Notes under the pieces: generated by a model | The model's database searches: none | Told to the model about the DNA's origin: nothing | Seen by the model: the letters and a program-made list of their open reading frames with translations, nothing else | Made by a program: the position numbers and the translations under genes | Part shown: positions 1-11,255 of the stretch, one piece after another | How the letters are laid out: every line of letters starts with the position of its first letter | Numbering within the stretch: the first letter of the stretch is position 1 | Assembly: GCA_016630905.1 (NCBI GenBank) | Contig: WBMQ01000003.1 | Span: 744,001 to 808,000, forward strand | Direction: 5' to 3' | Source: Capillidium heterosporum | Lineage: Eukaryota; Entomophthoromycota; Entomophthoromycetes; Entomophthorales; Capillidiaceae | DNA: 64,000 bases

Positions 1-487
1 TTTATAAGAACCAACTTTAAACTATACAATAATTATAAACACAATAGCAGTCACTCGACATTTATAAATCTACGATTATCGAGTCTATATCCAACAAGCA
101 GACTATAGCATATTAGGTGCAATTTAATACATTAATGCCGTTGCTGATCTTCTATATAAAATTAAAGTCAACGTTCAGATAGGGAAGTGATAATTGCTGG
201 ATAAACTATTTGCAGATAAAGACAAATTATGACAACTTCAAGTTCCACAGGTCCAAGTACCAGGTCTTACCCGTTAAACTTGATATGGAAAGATCAAAAA
301 TTTTTGAATGACGTTTTAGAGTTCAGCTGATTGTTATAATCTGGATCTATAAAATTTTATAAAGGGTTTGCAAACTATAGGTTTTGATCGATTAGGTAGA
401 GTTTCTATAGTAGCTAAACAAATGGACAAAGTTTAGAACGACAAAAACAGACTTTATTGAAAGAGAAAGGAAATTTTAAATGGAATG
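1..487. other. Intergenic, 3' flank of bZIP gene
   Basis: AT-rich DNA downstream of the minus-strand bZIP gene. I see no open frame, RNA gene or repeat that I can support here. Confidence 0.6.
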
Positions 488-1474
488 TCACGACTGTTCA
501 CCATTGCTGGTGGGACAGGACTTGTGCATGAAGAGTAAAGCTTTCAACTGGAAGATTTCGTTAGTAAGATCTTTGATACTGGAATCCAATTGCATATTCT
601 CCAACTCAAAGTTCTTGATGTTATTTTGCTGATCCTCCAATTGCTTCTTCTTACGCTTACGGCATTTCAAAGCAGCTAAACGATTGCGTTCCAGTAAATT
701 GCGCTTCTTAGGGTCCAACTCCTGAAGCGCCGAGCTACTGAACCTACGCTTAGCTTTGGTCGTGGAAGCACTAGGTAGTTTAGGAGTTTGACTTTTGAAT
801 TCATCGATAGTAGCAAGCTTACTGATAGACAGATCTATTTTGGTTGGTATGTTATCGACCGATATAAAAGAATTGTCAAATCCAGGCAAGTCGGATAGTA
901 AAGTGGAATCGATGCCATGTGTTATAGGTGAAGTCTCTATGTTGAAGAAGGAATCTATAGTGGGTACGGCGGAGGAGGTAAATGGAAGTTGGCTGGCATC
1001 ACCGTACACCTGTGGGGAAGTGAAGAGTAGATTTTCATCGTCAAGGGTAAGTGGGCTCTTCTTATTGAGGTCGACAGTGCTGGACGAGAAGCTAGAAGAT
1101 TCAGGCTCGGTCTCTATATAGTTGTTGACGTAGAGGTCGGTCAGAAGCTTCTGCTGCTGTAGGTCGTTGAAAGTAGCCAGTTCGTTGATGTTGGTTTGAT
1201 ACTGGATACTGTTCAGGATGTCCATGGAGCGTTGGTTCACCAAATTGTTGTAAGCAATCAGCAGTTCGTTGTAGTTCCTCAATAGTTGGATTTGCTGCTC
1301 TTCGGTCAGGAGAGGTGTCTTGGTGTTTCCATCGGTAATAGTAGGCTGGGGCAAAGTTACATTGTTGAAGATAAGGTTACTTGGATCTGATATAGCCATG
1401 GTAAAGTTCTGGGAGTCGTCCTTCTTCAAAGGGCTTGCTTCGAAAACGGAAGGTAGTTTTTCTAAAGAGACCAT
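488..1474 (-). CDS. ATF/CREB-type bZIP transcription factor
   Basis: Single-exon gene of 328 aa, ATG at 1474. The C-terminal part holds a clear bZIP: a basic region with the motif LERNRLAALKCRKRKKK (about residues 260-276, with the invariant Asn and Arg), then a leucine zipper, then a short tail LFMHKSCP. Basic region, zipper and the 'LL-x-HK-x-CP' tail together are typical of the ATF2 / fission yeast Atf1 / Sko1 group, which binds CRE-like DNA and in fungi usually acts below stress MAP kinases. The first 240 residues are Ser/Thr/Asn-rich and look disordered, with several Ser-Pro and Thr-Pro sites that a MAP kinase could use (inference). A TATA-like box lies 66-73 bases before the ATG. Two smaller relatives lie at 18.1 and 20.9 kb. 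Family assignment is firm; the target genes are unknown. Confidence 0.93.
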   Translation of the reverse strand: MVSLEKLPSVFEASPLKKDDSQNFTMAISDPSNLIFNNVTLPQPTITDGNTKTPLLTEEQQIQLLRNYNELLIAYNNLVNQRSMDILNSIQYQTNINELATFNDLQQQKLLTDLYVNNYIETEPESSSFSSSTVDLNKKSPLTLDDENLLFTSPQVYGDASQLPFTSSAVPTIDSFFNIETSPITHGIDSTLLSDLPGFDNSFISVDNIPTKIDLSISKLATIDEFKSQTPKLPSASTTKAKRRFSSSALQELDPKKRNLLERNRLAALKCRKRKKKQLEDQQNNIKNFELENMQLDSSIKDLTNEIFQLKALLFMHKSCPTSNGEQS

Positions 1475-1539
1475 TTTAAATCACTTGTTCTCAACTGAGT
1501 TCAATTGTAAGTTGGTTGACTGAGGCTCAGATTCAAGCC

Positions 1540-1547
1540 TTATATAC
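1540..1547 (-). promoter_or_regulatory. TATA box of bZIP gene
   Basis: TATATAAG on the minus strand, about 70 bases upstream of the ATG at 1474. The spacing matches that seen before the chitinase, mucin and third bZIP genes in this window. Confidence 0.55.
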
Positions 1548-2027
1548 TTGTGGAAACTAACCTCAAATAATTATGATTTTAGAAAATGCTTGAAAATTCA
1601 AGTTAGTCTCTATTTGTGTCAAACTTCCGCCAATACCAAGCTTTTGCAGTAAATGATTGTTGTAGACGGCTGCATATAAATCGAGTAAAAACCAATGTGC
1701 TGCCATCCCATTGGGATGATTTAATGTTTTATATTACTCATTTCACTATGAACTCATTCCAAAACATATGTGTTTATCTGTTTCGATTTTGTATTGGTGC
1801 AACTAGACTCTGCCCAACGTATATCCACCTCCGTCTAAACATAATGGGTTAAATTTATGGCCAATTGAAGACTTTGGTTAGTTTTAGCTGCACGCTACCG
1901 ATTCAACTAGTGGAAACTCGATCTTGAAAGCCATGCATAATCGTAAAATAAATTTATGGCAAAATGTAAACGAGATCACAGTGGATGTTGCCAAACCTAT
2001 GATCGTAAATTTATACAAACTGAAATG

Positions 2028-2360
2028 CTATTGGTCTCGGGGTATTGTTTTTTGCGAATTTGCTATCCCATTAGAGTAAAAATAGACATCAGCTTTAATT
2101 TTAAATGGATTATCGGTAATATAGGCATGCGGCTCTGTTTCGTTATACGGGTAGTATTCCATAAAAGTTTTAAATGGTAATTTTATCGGCAGGATGAAAC
2201 TGAAGCGGTGGTATACTGGATGCTGCAAAATGTAGAATTGTACCTTAATGAATTGAATAAAACCAATGTCTACCTGTACGGTATTGCTTTGTGCCTGATG
2301 GTGCTTTCCTATTAAATGGATGGACGACATTGCTTTGATGCTATAGTATAAATTTGGCAT
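2028..2360 (-). CDS. Doubtful ORF, 110 aa
   Basis: An open frame with a true ATG at 2360 and a TAG stop, in AT-rich DNA. The peptide has a mixed, protein-like composition (segments such as KVQFYILQHPVYHR and KIKADVYFY) without low complexity. I recognise no family, and I see no convincing splice link to the neighbouring open frame at 2491-2697. It may be a small lineage-specific gene, a decayed gene, or chance. Confidence 0.2.
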   Translation of the reverse strand: MPNLYYSIKAMSSIHLIGKHHQAQSNTVQVDIGFIQFIKVQFYILQHPVYHRFSFILPIKLPFKTFMEYYPYNETEPHAYITDNPFKIKADVYFYSNGIANSQKTIPRDQ

Positions 2361-3173
2361 AGATACCTTAATCTAATTAATTAAATGAGCATATAACCTT
2401 ATTTTGAGAGACCAGTTGATTTTTTGTACATTCAATAGTAAAAAGTACTTGTATAATAGTATATTAGCAGCAAAGACAAAGCTATATGCATCAAAATGTA
2501 TTAAAGTTTATAAAATAGAATAATTCCCCAGTGGTAAAGTTACTCGTTTTGTAGCTGCACTCAAGATGGTGCTTGATGTACATTTTGTGGTAAACAAAAG
2601 CAACGATACCGTCAAACAGATCTCTCAAGCTATACCTTGGAAAAATAGTTGCTACAGATGTGCAGCCCAGTTTATACTCTTTGAGCGACAGGTCCAATCA
2701 GTCTAAATTACTCTAGTTTATATGAAATGAAACTCACTTCAACTACACTTGGAGTGGCATGGTGATCGACGAGATCTAGCAAAATATTATAGCTGATAAA
2801 TAGATAAAGACAATAGCTAAATTTAGTTGTAGTTTGAATTAAATTTCAAGCTAATCGTATTGGTTTGTTCTAAAATAATAGATATTATTAAGGAAATTCT
2901 CTATGAACTTAAATATGGATGGTATACACTTGGTCATTTAATATCAAACTAAATTGTATTTTGAAGTTTATATTTATCCGAAATTAGTCAAATATCTTTG
3001 GAAAGGTTTATAGAAGTATTCATTTAAAAAGTCATGGTTATATATCTCATTCCAAACAAGTTTCCAGTATTTTCGATTTTAAACTATCTATCATGTTTGC
3101 AAGCATATAGTTAAAACATTGTTGGGAAAATAGATTATTTGGATATATACACATATACAGTGGTTTTTATAAA

Positions 3174-3478
3174 ATGGCTACTATTTCAAAGTATGCTGAT
3201 GATGTTCATAACAAGGAGGTTAGTAGCATTAGAACGATACATCCTTTCAATTAATAACAACATCATAGGCTAAAGTACTTTGCATTATTGCAGGATTGCT
3301 ATGCATTACACTATATTGTATAGCAGTAGACAAAGAACACAATATATTGGAAAAGAGATGTATTATTGTTCGATTTCTATTGTTGAGGGTACTACAAATC
3401 CAAAGCTTAAAAATACAAATTTTTACCGTATCGATAGCAGTTTTAGCTGAGATATATGGAGGCTATGTTAAGTATTGA
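3174..3478 (+). CDS. Possible two-exon small membrane protein
   Basis: Model: exon 1 3174-3218, intron 3219-3268 (50 nt, GTTAGT...CATAG), exon 2 3269-3478, giving 84 aa. Joining the exons keeps frame exactly and the intron size matches other introns in the window, which is the main support. The predicted protein starts MATISKYADDVHNKE and then has two hydrophobic stretches (about residues 17-35 and 62-80) that could span a membrane, with a basic loop between them. I do not recognise the family. A TATA-like run (GATATATAC) lies about 30 bases upstream. It could be an inner-membrane or ER microprotein, or a chance ORF. Confidence 0.35.
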
Positions 3479-4499
3479 AGTAAATGGGTTAGAATTATAT
3501 ATAGGTTTGCATTTTATGATGAGCATTAAATCTAATACTGAGTCAATAAAAGCCGTATAGTAGTTAGCTATTATAGAATCTATTGGCTTGATGCCCTATC
3601 TAGTACATGCCTCAGGATAAAGCTCTTATAGTAGTGTAATCACTAATACGCACCATATACACATGTATATTCGAGTTTTGTCTATGAGCAAAATAAAACC
3701 ACCAAATAACTTGTCAGGTATTAATAGATCGATGAAATAAGATATACCGTGAATTAAAAGGATATATAAGCCAAGTTCAACCCGTTTATTATCACCCAGC
3801 CGCAGTTTTCCTCCTTGATTACCCGCTTATTTAGGAAAAAATAAGGATGCTATTCTGTCCTCCATGTACACCAAGTTGAGAAAGATGTTAGAAAGTTTAT
3901 ATAGTGCCCTATAAATTTATAATAGCCATATATTTATTAGTCGCTTGGCAAATTTCAGGTAGGGAATTCTATCCTTGATAATTTTCAACAAAGGATTCCC
4001 AATCTCAAATGAAATTTTATGGTTAGGTTGGCAATTTACTCCGCGCCAATCGTTTCAGGTTAGGCACCATCAGCTATCACTCCTCATTGAAGGAGTAGCC
4101 AATTGGAGGTTGGAACCTAAGCTAAAGGCAGAATCGGCGGCTTCCAGGCAACTTACACTCTCTCTTGCCTAAGAATTGAAATTGCATTCGATTTTTAAGC
4201 GACTATCCAACTCATACGAAAGAAGAAAGAAAGTTTATTGTTAGCTGGTCTGGTAAACTGACAAATAGTTCCTAATTAACGCCAATTTAAGTATTTTGTA
4301 TTGTAACTACAGCCTATTTTGGTTCCCCATACTAACTCGGACTTTTAGCATTACTTTGTCGATACCAATTCTATTGTCAGTCATCAGGTCAACATATTTT
4401 GAACGTTTTCCTTCCTCTTTAAAAGTTATTCGAGTTTAATACGTTACTTCTAATTTGGATCAATTTCAACTTATTTCAACCATCAACCCACTTGTAAAC
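3479..4499. other. Intergenic; promoter of coiled-coil gene
   Basis: AT-rich, containing a TATA-like GATATATAAG near 3761 that belongs to no gene I can define, followed by a short open frame (3975-4172) starting with a non-ATG codon. The last few hundred bases are the 5' flank of the coiled-coil gene at 4500. Confidence 0.45.
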
Positions 4500-5375
4500 A
4501 TGTCCTGTTCACGTGAAATGTCCGCCCTCAACAATTCTTTGAGAAACTTCTCCTTCGATGGTAAGCACAGTTGCATGCACTTGCAATTTTGAATGTTTAA
4601 CTCCCATTAAAAAGCAGCTTCTAAACTCACTTTAGGTTACTCCGCATCCAGCAAGTCCAGCAGTTCTGTCGACCAGGTCAGTGCTCTTGAACACAACTCC
4701 TTGAAGAGCGAATATAACGAAATCTCTAAGCAGTTTGAAGACCTCCAGCGAAAGTTCAAGAACCTGGAGATCGAGAACCGCAACCAGGCTCTCGAGTTCA
4801 AGATGACCAAGGAGAAACTAACTAGAGAGAACTCCAACTTGATTGAGATGCTCAACAAGAAGGACCAAGAACTCAACGAGATGCACGGTGCCCTCGTCCA
4901 CTACGAGAAAGTGAACTACGACCTCAATCAGATCGCCCACCGCATTAACTCCGAACGTGAGAGCTTCAAGATCGAACGCGATTATTTTGAAGACAAATCT
5001 ACCCAGCTGGAGGAAACCGGTGACTACAAGGACTACGCATTGAGCCAGTCCAATTTAGTCCTGGCCAATGCCACTGACAGCAAATGTAACGAGGAGCTTT
5101 TAGCTACTTTAATGACCATCAACACCACCGCTACCACCCACATCACCCAGGCCAATCTCGAATTCGAAAGCTATGCCACGAGCCAAGAGCCTGCTATCAC
5201 TACAGCCGCCCCTCAACCAACCAACCCGGAGCGTGTCATCAATGTCAAGGAAATCAAGAAGCGCGTCGAGAAGGCCAATCGCCTTAACAAGCGCGGCCTT
5301 GGCAAAAAGATGCAGCTCCCTAAACCCAATCTCAACCTTATCCGTAAGAACATCAATGTCAAGCGTAGTGCTTGA
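4500..5375 (+). CDS. Coiled-coil protein of unknown function
   Basis: Two exons: 4500-4560 and 4636-5375, joined in frame (G|GT) over a 75-nt intron with GTAAGC and TTTAG ends; 266 aa. Residues about 35-150 form a long heptad-rich, charged coiled coil (for example KSEYNEISKQFEDLQRKFK). A Thr/Ala-rich linker follows, and the last 45 residues are strongly basic (KEIKKRVEKANRLNKRGLGK). The exon is GC-richer than its surroundings and prefers C-ending codons (AAC, AAG, CTC, GAC), as do the chitinases, which suggests high expression. No signal peptide or membrane segment. Possibly a cytoskeletal, septal or nucleic-acid-binding structural protein, but no family was recognised and the role is open. 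Confidence 0.75.
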
Positions 5376-6712
5376 TAATTGCCAACAACTCCGCAACGTA
5401 ATGTCCCTAACTTTGTACCCTTTCAACTCCTGATTCATGTATCCGTCTTTTATCTTTGTTAATTAATTGATCTATGTTGTTGCTGGCATTTTATCAGGTA
5501 ACTTGTGTGGCATCGTCCGTATTTTAATGATATTGTTAGTTTTTCGACCCTTGTAGCGTTATGGTTGGCCCCCTAATAATTTTTAGCTCCATTTTACGTA
5601 AGTTTAGAAGCAATTTTATCCCACGCTTATACCATCTTTATTCTTTAGAACCATGCGACTTTATCCCCTAACTGCTTCCTCGACGGATTCATATCACCTA
5701 TGTGCCTTCTAATTAATCTGGTGCCACGACCCCCATTGAAGGTTTCAAAATTATGGACACTACTATTTTATTCCTATCACAAACTTTATGTCCTTTAACA
5801 ATTAAATGTCCCACTTTAACAAAGTTACTTTTAAGCTTAATGCTCCTTTTACTAGCTGTACTTTAACAGCATGGTTTTATATAATAAAATGTGTAAAGTA
5901 AGCTGATTATATAGTTTAATTTCAAAACAGTATTTTCCATGTTAAATTGAGCTGTATATTTGAGATTTAGTTGAAGTTGGTAGGCGATACAACGGCAGGT
6001 AAGCAAACTACCAACTAGGCATCTGGATTGAATCTTCAAGCTTACCGTGCCTAGTCAACGCAAATCTAGTTTCGTTGATCCTTCAAGATTTTCTATTTGA
6101 CTTGGCTTGACTAAAAATAGTTTTCTAAGCAACTAGTAACCCTCTTAGTCTAGTAACTTTGACGTACATATCAGTCCTCAGCTACTTAACTAAAGCTAAA
6201 GGAACAAGTATCCTTTATGAAATTATACAAATCACTTGGTTAAGAGTCTCACAATCAAAGTTTCGTCTAGGAACCCCATCTGTAAAGTTTGGAGTAAAAG
6301 CGTGAGAATTTAAATTGGAAAACAAAGTTGGACCTATAGCTACTTAAGGGCTGGGGAAGGAGTATCACAACTGAAAACGATGCTTCAAGGAGAATATATT
6401 CCAAAGTTCATAAGTTTAGATTTAAGATGATGGACAAAGCACCCTAAAGTAAGTGAGGATTATCAAATGCTATGATAGTGATATTAAAAAACAACGAAAA
6501 CAGTTTAAAAGATGAAAATTGGTATATAAGTTATTATATATTAAATCCAACATAAAAAAGACACGTCAAGTTACAAACTATTAATTTAATCCAACTTTAA
6601 AGAAGATTCATTTATCAAAGTAACCTTCAAATTCAATTCCAAAGTAAGGTGGATAGCAATACTCCCTACAACTCAATCTCACTTAAAAATATATCGGTGA
6701 TTACTCTTCCAA
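5376..6712. other. Intergenic with nested inverted repeats
   Basis: Lies between the 3' ends of two convergent genes (coiled-coil gene on +, TRS120 on -). No open frame of note. The only structured part is the cluster of overlapping inverted repeats at 5975-6054, listed separately. Confidence 0.5.
5975..6054. repeat. Overlapping, mutually exclusive inverted repeats
   Basis: Three pairings share an 80-bp stretch. AGTTGGTAG (5975-5983) pairs perfectly with CTACCAACT (6008-6016). GGCAGGTAAGC (5994-6004) pairs with GCTTACCGTGCC (6040-6051) with one bulged base. CTAGGCA (6015-6021) pairs with TGCCTAG (6048-6054). The second and third compete for the same 3' arm and the first and third for the same central bases, so a transcript could switch between folds. 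It could be a structured RNA, the 3' UTR of either convergent gene, or the relic of a small transposon end. Confidence 0.45.
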
Positions 6713-9700
6713 CTACTCGACGACTAAGCAAGCTGGCTGTAAGTCGTAGAAAGTCTTGATTGTGCTATCTTCAGTAGCATCCTTCTCTTCTTCTGTATGT
6801 TCCTCAACATTCAAATCCTGGCAGCAGGCCAACAGCTTGAACCTACCTAGACCGTTTATAAGTAAATCGAACTGTAACGTAAGTTCCCCATCCTGCTCCA
6901 CCTAGCAAAAAATTAAGCAACTATAGAGAAGAATATAAAGTTACCGGTGCAGGCAGTCGAACATTGGTATTTAGGATGATTATAGCTGGGCTAGGTTGGA
7001 TTTGGAAGTTTTTGATCTCATTCTCATTACTGGTAAGGGGTAAATGGCGATGGTTCCTATGGTCGAGGTAGGGGATCAATTTGATTACAGGAATCATGGT
7101 GCGGTCTACAAAATTTTTTGGTTATTCTTTCACAAAGTAAAAATATACCTTGGTTGTTGGTGACAGTAACTAGAACCTTAACTAGACTCCCTACCTTAGT
7201 TTTGTAATCCGATCCAGCCTCCGAGTCATACCCAATGAGAGTCGTACTTAGACGTACAGGAGGTAGCTGTAGGGTAGTTACCTGAGCTGCAGTCAGTCGG
7301 ATCATACCACCCAAGTCCAGATGCCCGCTGCGACCGCTGTCAACGAGGGCGAAGGATATATTGAAAAGTTTCAAAAGTTTGTGCTTGAACCAGAACTGCT
7401 TTAACTCCTGCTGCAGTCGAACCGGGTCGTCGTAGGCCTTAGATACTAGGAACGGTTTGTCCCCGATTGACGGGATGGGTTGTTTGATTTTCTGACCAGT
7501 CAGTCCCAGTTTAGGTACTGGTACCAATAAATTGCGGGTTTCGTAAGCTGGGATCGCTACCGTGTATTCAAAATTGGTCAATTTGGTATCCCAGCTGCTG
7601 CGCGCTATGTCTAATTTCAACTTGAGGAGGGACGGGCTGGGGTTCTTGAGTTGCAAATTCATGCCGCAGAATCTATCAGCTATATTTGCCAACTGATCTG
7701 CATCAATATCCCCATAGAACTGTTGGTACAAGTTACGGTTGGCGTCGGTCGTATCTACCAATTCCAACTTGACGTGGGAGATTGTAGGTTGCACTGTTAA
7801 ATTGAGGAGATAAACTTTACGTCGAGCCTGGATCTTGCTACTGTCACCAACTTTACCACGTAGCTGCGTTTTGGATCCATAATTTAGCAGTACAGCGACC
7901 TGGGTACTGGCGCATTCCAGCTTACCAAAGACTTCAAACTTGAATGTAAAGCTCTGATTTACATCGAGCTTGAACTCTCGGTCGGGCTTGTTGATCCAAG
8001 TCAGCAGTGGGATAGCGGCGGCCCGATCAGCCTCGTAATTATCTTCGTCGGTATTTCCACTGCTGTTGAATCTACTTCGATTGGTCAAAGTGGGGTTGGA
8101 ATCTTCACATTCGAACTGGATCTCTATGAGATCGACGGCTACCGATCCCACGTTCTGTAATGTCAGCGTAAACGGAACTCTATAACTGTTACTACAAGTT
8201 TATACACATATTTGATTTACCTCTCGCCTTGGTAAACCATCAGCGAGGGCTGGGGTAAAGAAGCCGCTGCTAACTTCAAAGTAGGCTGAGCCGGTAAAAT
8301 GTCAAAGTTGAGTTCCTGACTCACCTCTGATTTGCTGTATTTCAATTTAGTAGACGCATCGAATTGCTAGCTACCTGTCTGACTGGACTTCGGCCTTTTC
8401 CAGTTTGACGTAGTGCAACAAGCAGCTTATCAGTTTAAGCTCGATCCCGATCACCTTAAGCCTACCTTCACCCTTGGGGGTAACCGTTAGACTCAGATCC
8501 AGTTGTGACTTTGGGGGTACCATGGCACCGGTTCCTGAATCAAGCTGGTCGAAGGTAACCTCGGTGTCGACACCTTCGGTACTAGAATCCTAATTAATAG
8601 TATTGCAAAGTTTAAAATTACATTAGCTGTATTTTGTCGATAGGAAGTGGAATCCTAAGAGGGTTACTTATGGTGAAACTTAGGTGGATGGGTTCGTCAA
8701 TAACGGCCAAATTCTAAAAAATTAGTGTTTCACCTTAAAAATATACTTTACGATGAGTACTGGGTTGGTAGTTCGTCGAACCTTGACGTAGGAGGTAGTA
8801 GCAGCAGAACTCGACATGTCTTCACCGATCTCCTTCTTAAGTTGCTCAAAGTGCGTAGGGAAGAACTCGGCACCCGACTCTAGTTTAAAATCTATCGATT
8901 TCACCAACTTTGGGAACCTGTGCTGCAGCTCGATAACTGCGTAGTTTTCATTCAAGGTACCCTCCTGCTCAGCTCTGCGGAAGTAGGGTTTGGTGATCAC
9001 GTCATCGATCTTGTGGTGGTTGTTAAGATAACTTAACGTGCGTACTACCTCCTCCTGCTCCCCCTTCGTCAGATGGGGGTATAATTTGACCAGCATGTGG
9101 ACCAGGTATTGGGCCATACGGTTGTAGTCTTAAGCTTATTAGTAGTTGCGAAATAAAATTTACCGGTAAAAGCTTCGGTCAGGGCGATACAATCTCTGTA
9201 CACGTACTTTTGTAGGTCAACCCAACCAACTGTACTTGGCATATTCTGTAAGTTATATTCATTATCGAGGTAGATCCCGTATCCTACACCAATCTTGGTC
9301 AAAGCGGCTCGTATCGTCAGGTCGGACTCCCTCAGTAACTTGGTCTCCCGGTTGGCGGTTTGGGTGGCTAGGGTTGGAAATAGCAGTACTGTTGATTGTC
9401 TCAGGAAGAAGGCCTGTTTACGCTTGTAGCCCAAGGTACCAAAGAGGGCGGCCATCGAGTTGTAGACCGCTACCTTGTCCGGTAAAGCTAGGTAGGTGGT
9501 AGCCGGTTGGAAGGCTGCCATGATCCAGGCTGTTATGTCGGCTCGACTCACCTTCTTACGTATGGTGGGTGCCAGCCCACCTCCACCTTGTTCCGAAGCT
9601 GTACCCACTGTATCCATAACCGAATCCGAGCTCAAGGCCTGAAAATCATCAGACAGCAGTATATCAACCGCCACGTTGAACTGGTTGGGGTTGGGTAGCT

Positions 9701-10922
9701 TGTAGATGACGACCATAAGTTTAGCCAGTTTCAAGTAACTCTCAACAGCAAGTAGCGGGTAGTCGGTATCCTCGTACAGCTTGATAATTTCCCGGTGGTA
9801 GCTCTCAGCCAAGGCATTCAAAATATCATCGGGGTTTCCCACATAGTTGCATAGCCCTTGCAAGCTACCATTTATTGAGGATATGAGAAGTAAAGCACAG
9901 TAGTATCCTTCCAAACTACAGACATAGAACAGGATATCATTGTTGTTTCGACAGGTATCGATGGCGCGCATGTATCTAAAATCGTTAATAAAGCTCTAAT
10001 TTTATAAACTTACAATTTGGCTGCATCGGGGTACCTTCCCGAAAGTAGATAGAGATCTGCAACTAACTTGAGTTGCCGACCTAGCAGCTGACGACGTAGC
10101 TTCCCCTCATTACCGATGCCTACTGACGAGGCTAAATCGAGTACCTTTGCCGAAAAATCGGTGGAGAAGGATATAGTCTTGCGGTGATTCAAACTAGCTA
10201 GATTAGTGCCACTTCCATTTGAACTTAAACTGAATGTGGGGGATGGTGGTTGGGTAGTACTCAAATTTGCATTGGTTATCAAAGTTGGATCCGATGCCAA
10301 AATTTGATCGGCCTAAACACAAAAAAATAAACATCGCACATTAAAAATATAATACCTGGAAGCAACAGTTGACTAGAAGACTAGTGGCCAACTCGTACAT
10401 GGAAAGCTTGAGGTAAAAAGTCATGTCACTCCCCTTAGGTACTGGTACCAAACCCTCCCTACCCCTACTTGTAAAACTCCGGGTCGGGCCCTGAAACATT
10501 AAGCAAGTCCTGGTCACTAAACCTTCGAACCTATCAGTCAATTCCAAAAAACTGTCGTAAGCTTTATCTACGTCGTCACATTGATCACTATCCATTATAC
10601 CAACTACTGCAACCACCTTACGAAATTTTTGAAAACTTTCCAAGGGTTGATGACTCTTGTTGAATTCAGTAACTAAATTCAGGTGGATACGCCCCTGCAA
10701 AAACAACTTGTCGGTGTTGGCTAACTTGAGAAGTCGAACGTCATTCCTTGAAGATTCCAAAAGCTGACTTATATCGATGGTCGAGTAGAAGTTGAGTAGG
10801 TTGAGATGCTGGAAAAATTGTCGGCGTTCCAAGGTACCTATAGGAACTACTAGAACCTTTAATTTGCTGTAGTCGGATATTGAGGCCTTGTTCAGATTTT
10901 GGGTCAGAGTCGTTGCCTCCAT
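6713..10922 (-). CDS. TRS120: TRAPP II subunit Trs120 / TRAPPC9
   Basis: Trs120 (TRAPPC9/NIBP) is a large subunit of the TRAPP II tethering complex, the Golgi exchange factor for Ypt31/Rab11. Ten exons, all in frame: 10922-10356, 10312-10014, 9975-9164, 9128-8752, 8713-8622, 8581-8375, 8334-8221, 8191-7149, 7105-6945, 6901-6713; 1286 aa, close to the yeast protein (about 1,290). The N-terminus has the family signature VLVVPIGTLERRQFFQHL (about residues 24-41); the middle has the helical segment RQLKLVADLYLLSGRYPDAA (about residues 262-281); the C-terminal half has the beta-rich blocks seen in Trs120, including SNPLRIPL and DILPAQPTLKLAAASLPQPS. Introns are 29-43 nt; the one at 8192-8220 is only 29 nt. 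Frame continuity across nine introns and the length match make this a firm call; individual 3' splice sites at 8582 and 8335 were chosen over nearer AGs because only they keep frame. Confidence 0.93.
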
Positions 10923-11255
10923 ACTTCCGAATTGAACTCTTGTAAACTTATGGAGGGTTGAAGTTCCCTTTCAAGTTCCGATTTTAGTAGCTGGGATTCT
11001 AACGTCATAAATTGGATTGGATAAAGCTTGCTAGATTTTCAAAGAAACTGTTTATATCTATACATAGTTTCGAAATGTACTATATCCCATGTAGATTACA
11101 CAATAGCTATCAGTTATTTTGAATTCCATCATGTGTTCAAAAAACTAAATAAATGGGTTGATAAAATTCAACTTGAAAAAACAAAGGTTAAATAACAGTA
11201 CAGCTAAATAGTGCAGCATAGCAAAGAGTAAGGTCTTAATTTATATAAGGATGCG
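10923..11255. other. Intergenic; TRS120 promoter
   Basis: About 330 bases between the TRS120 start and the 3' end of the next minus-strand gene. AT-rich, no ORF or clear motif. Confidence 0.5.

Larger units (their letters stand above)
1475..3173. other. Intergenic stretch with weak ORFs
   Basis: The first 150 bases are the promoter of the bZIP gene. The rest is AT-rich. Two minus-strand open frames (2028-2360 and 2491-2697) stand out slightly; the first is listed separately, the second has no proper ATG and no recognisable domain. No tRNA or transposon is seen. Confidence 0.5.

Noticed and set aside
5109-5438. Open frames antisense to, or out of frame with, the coiled-coil gene.
   Set aside because: They overlap a spliced gene with strong codon bias and coiled-coil pattern, and encode nothing recognisable.
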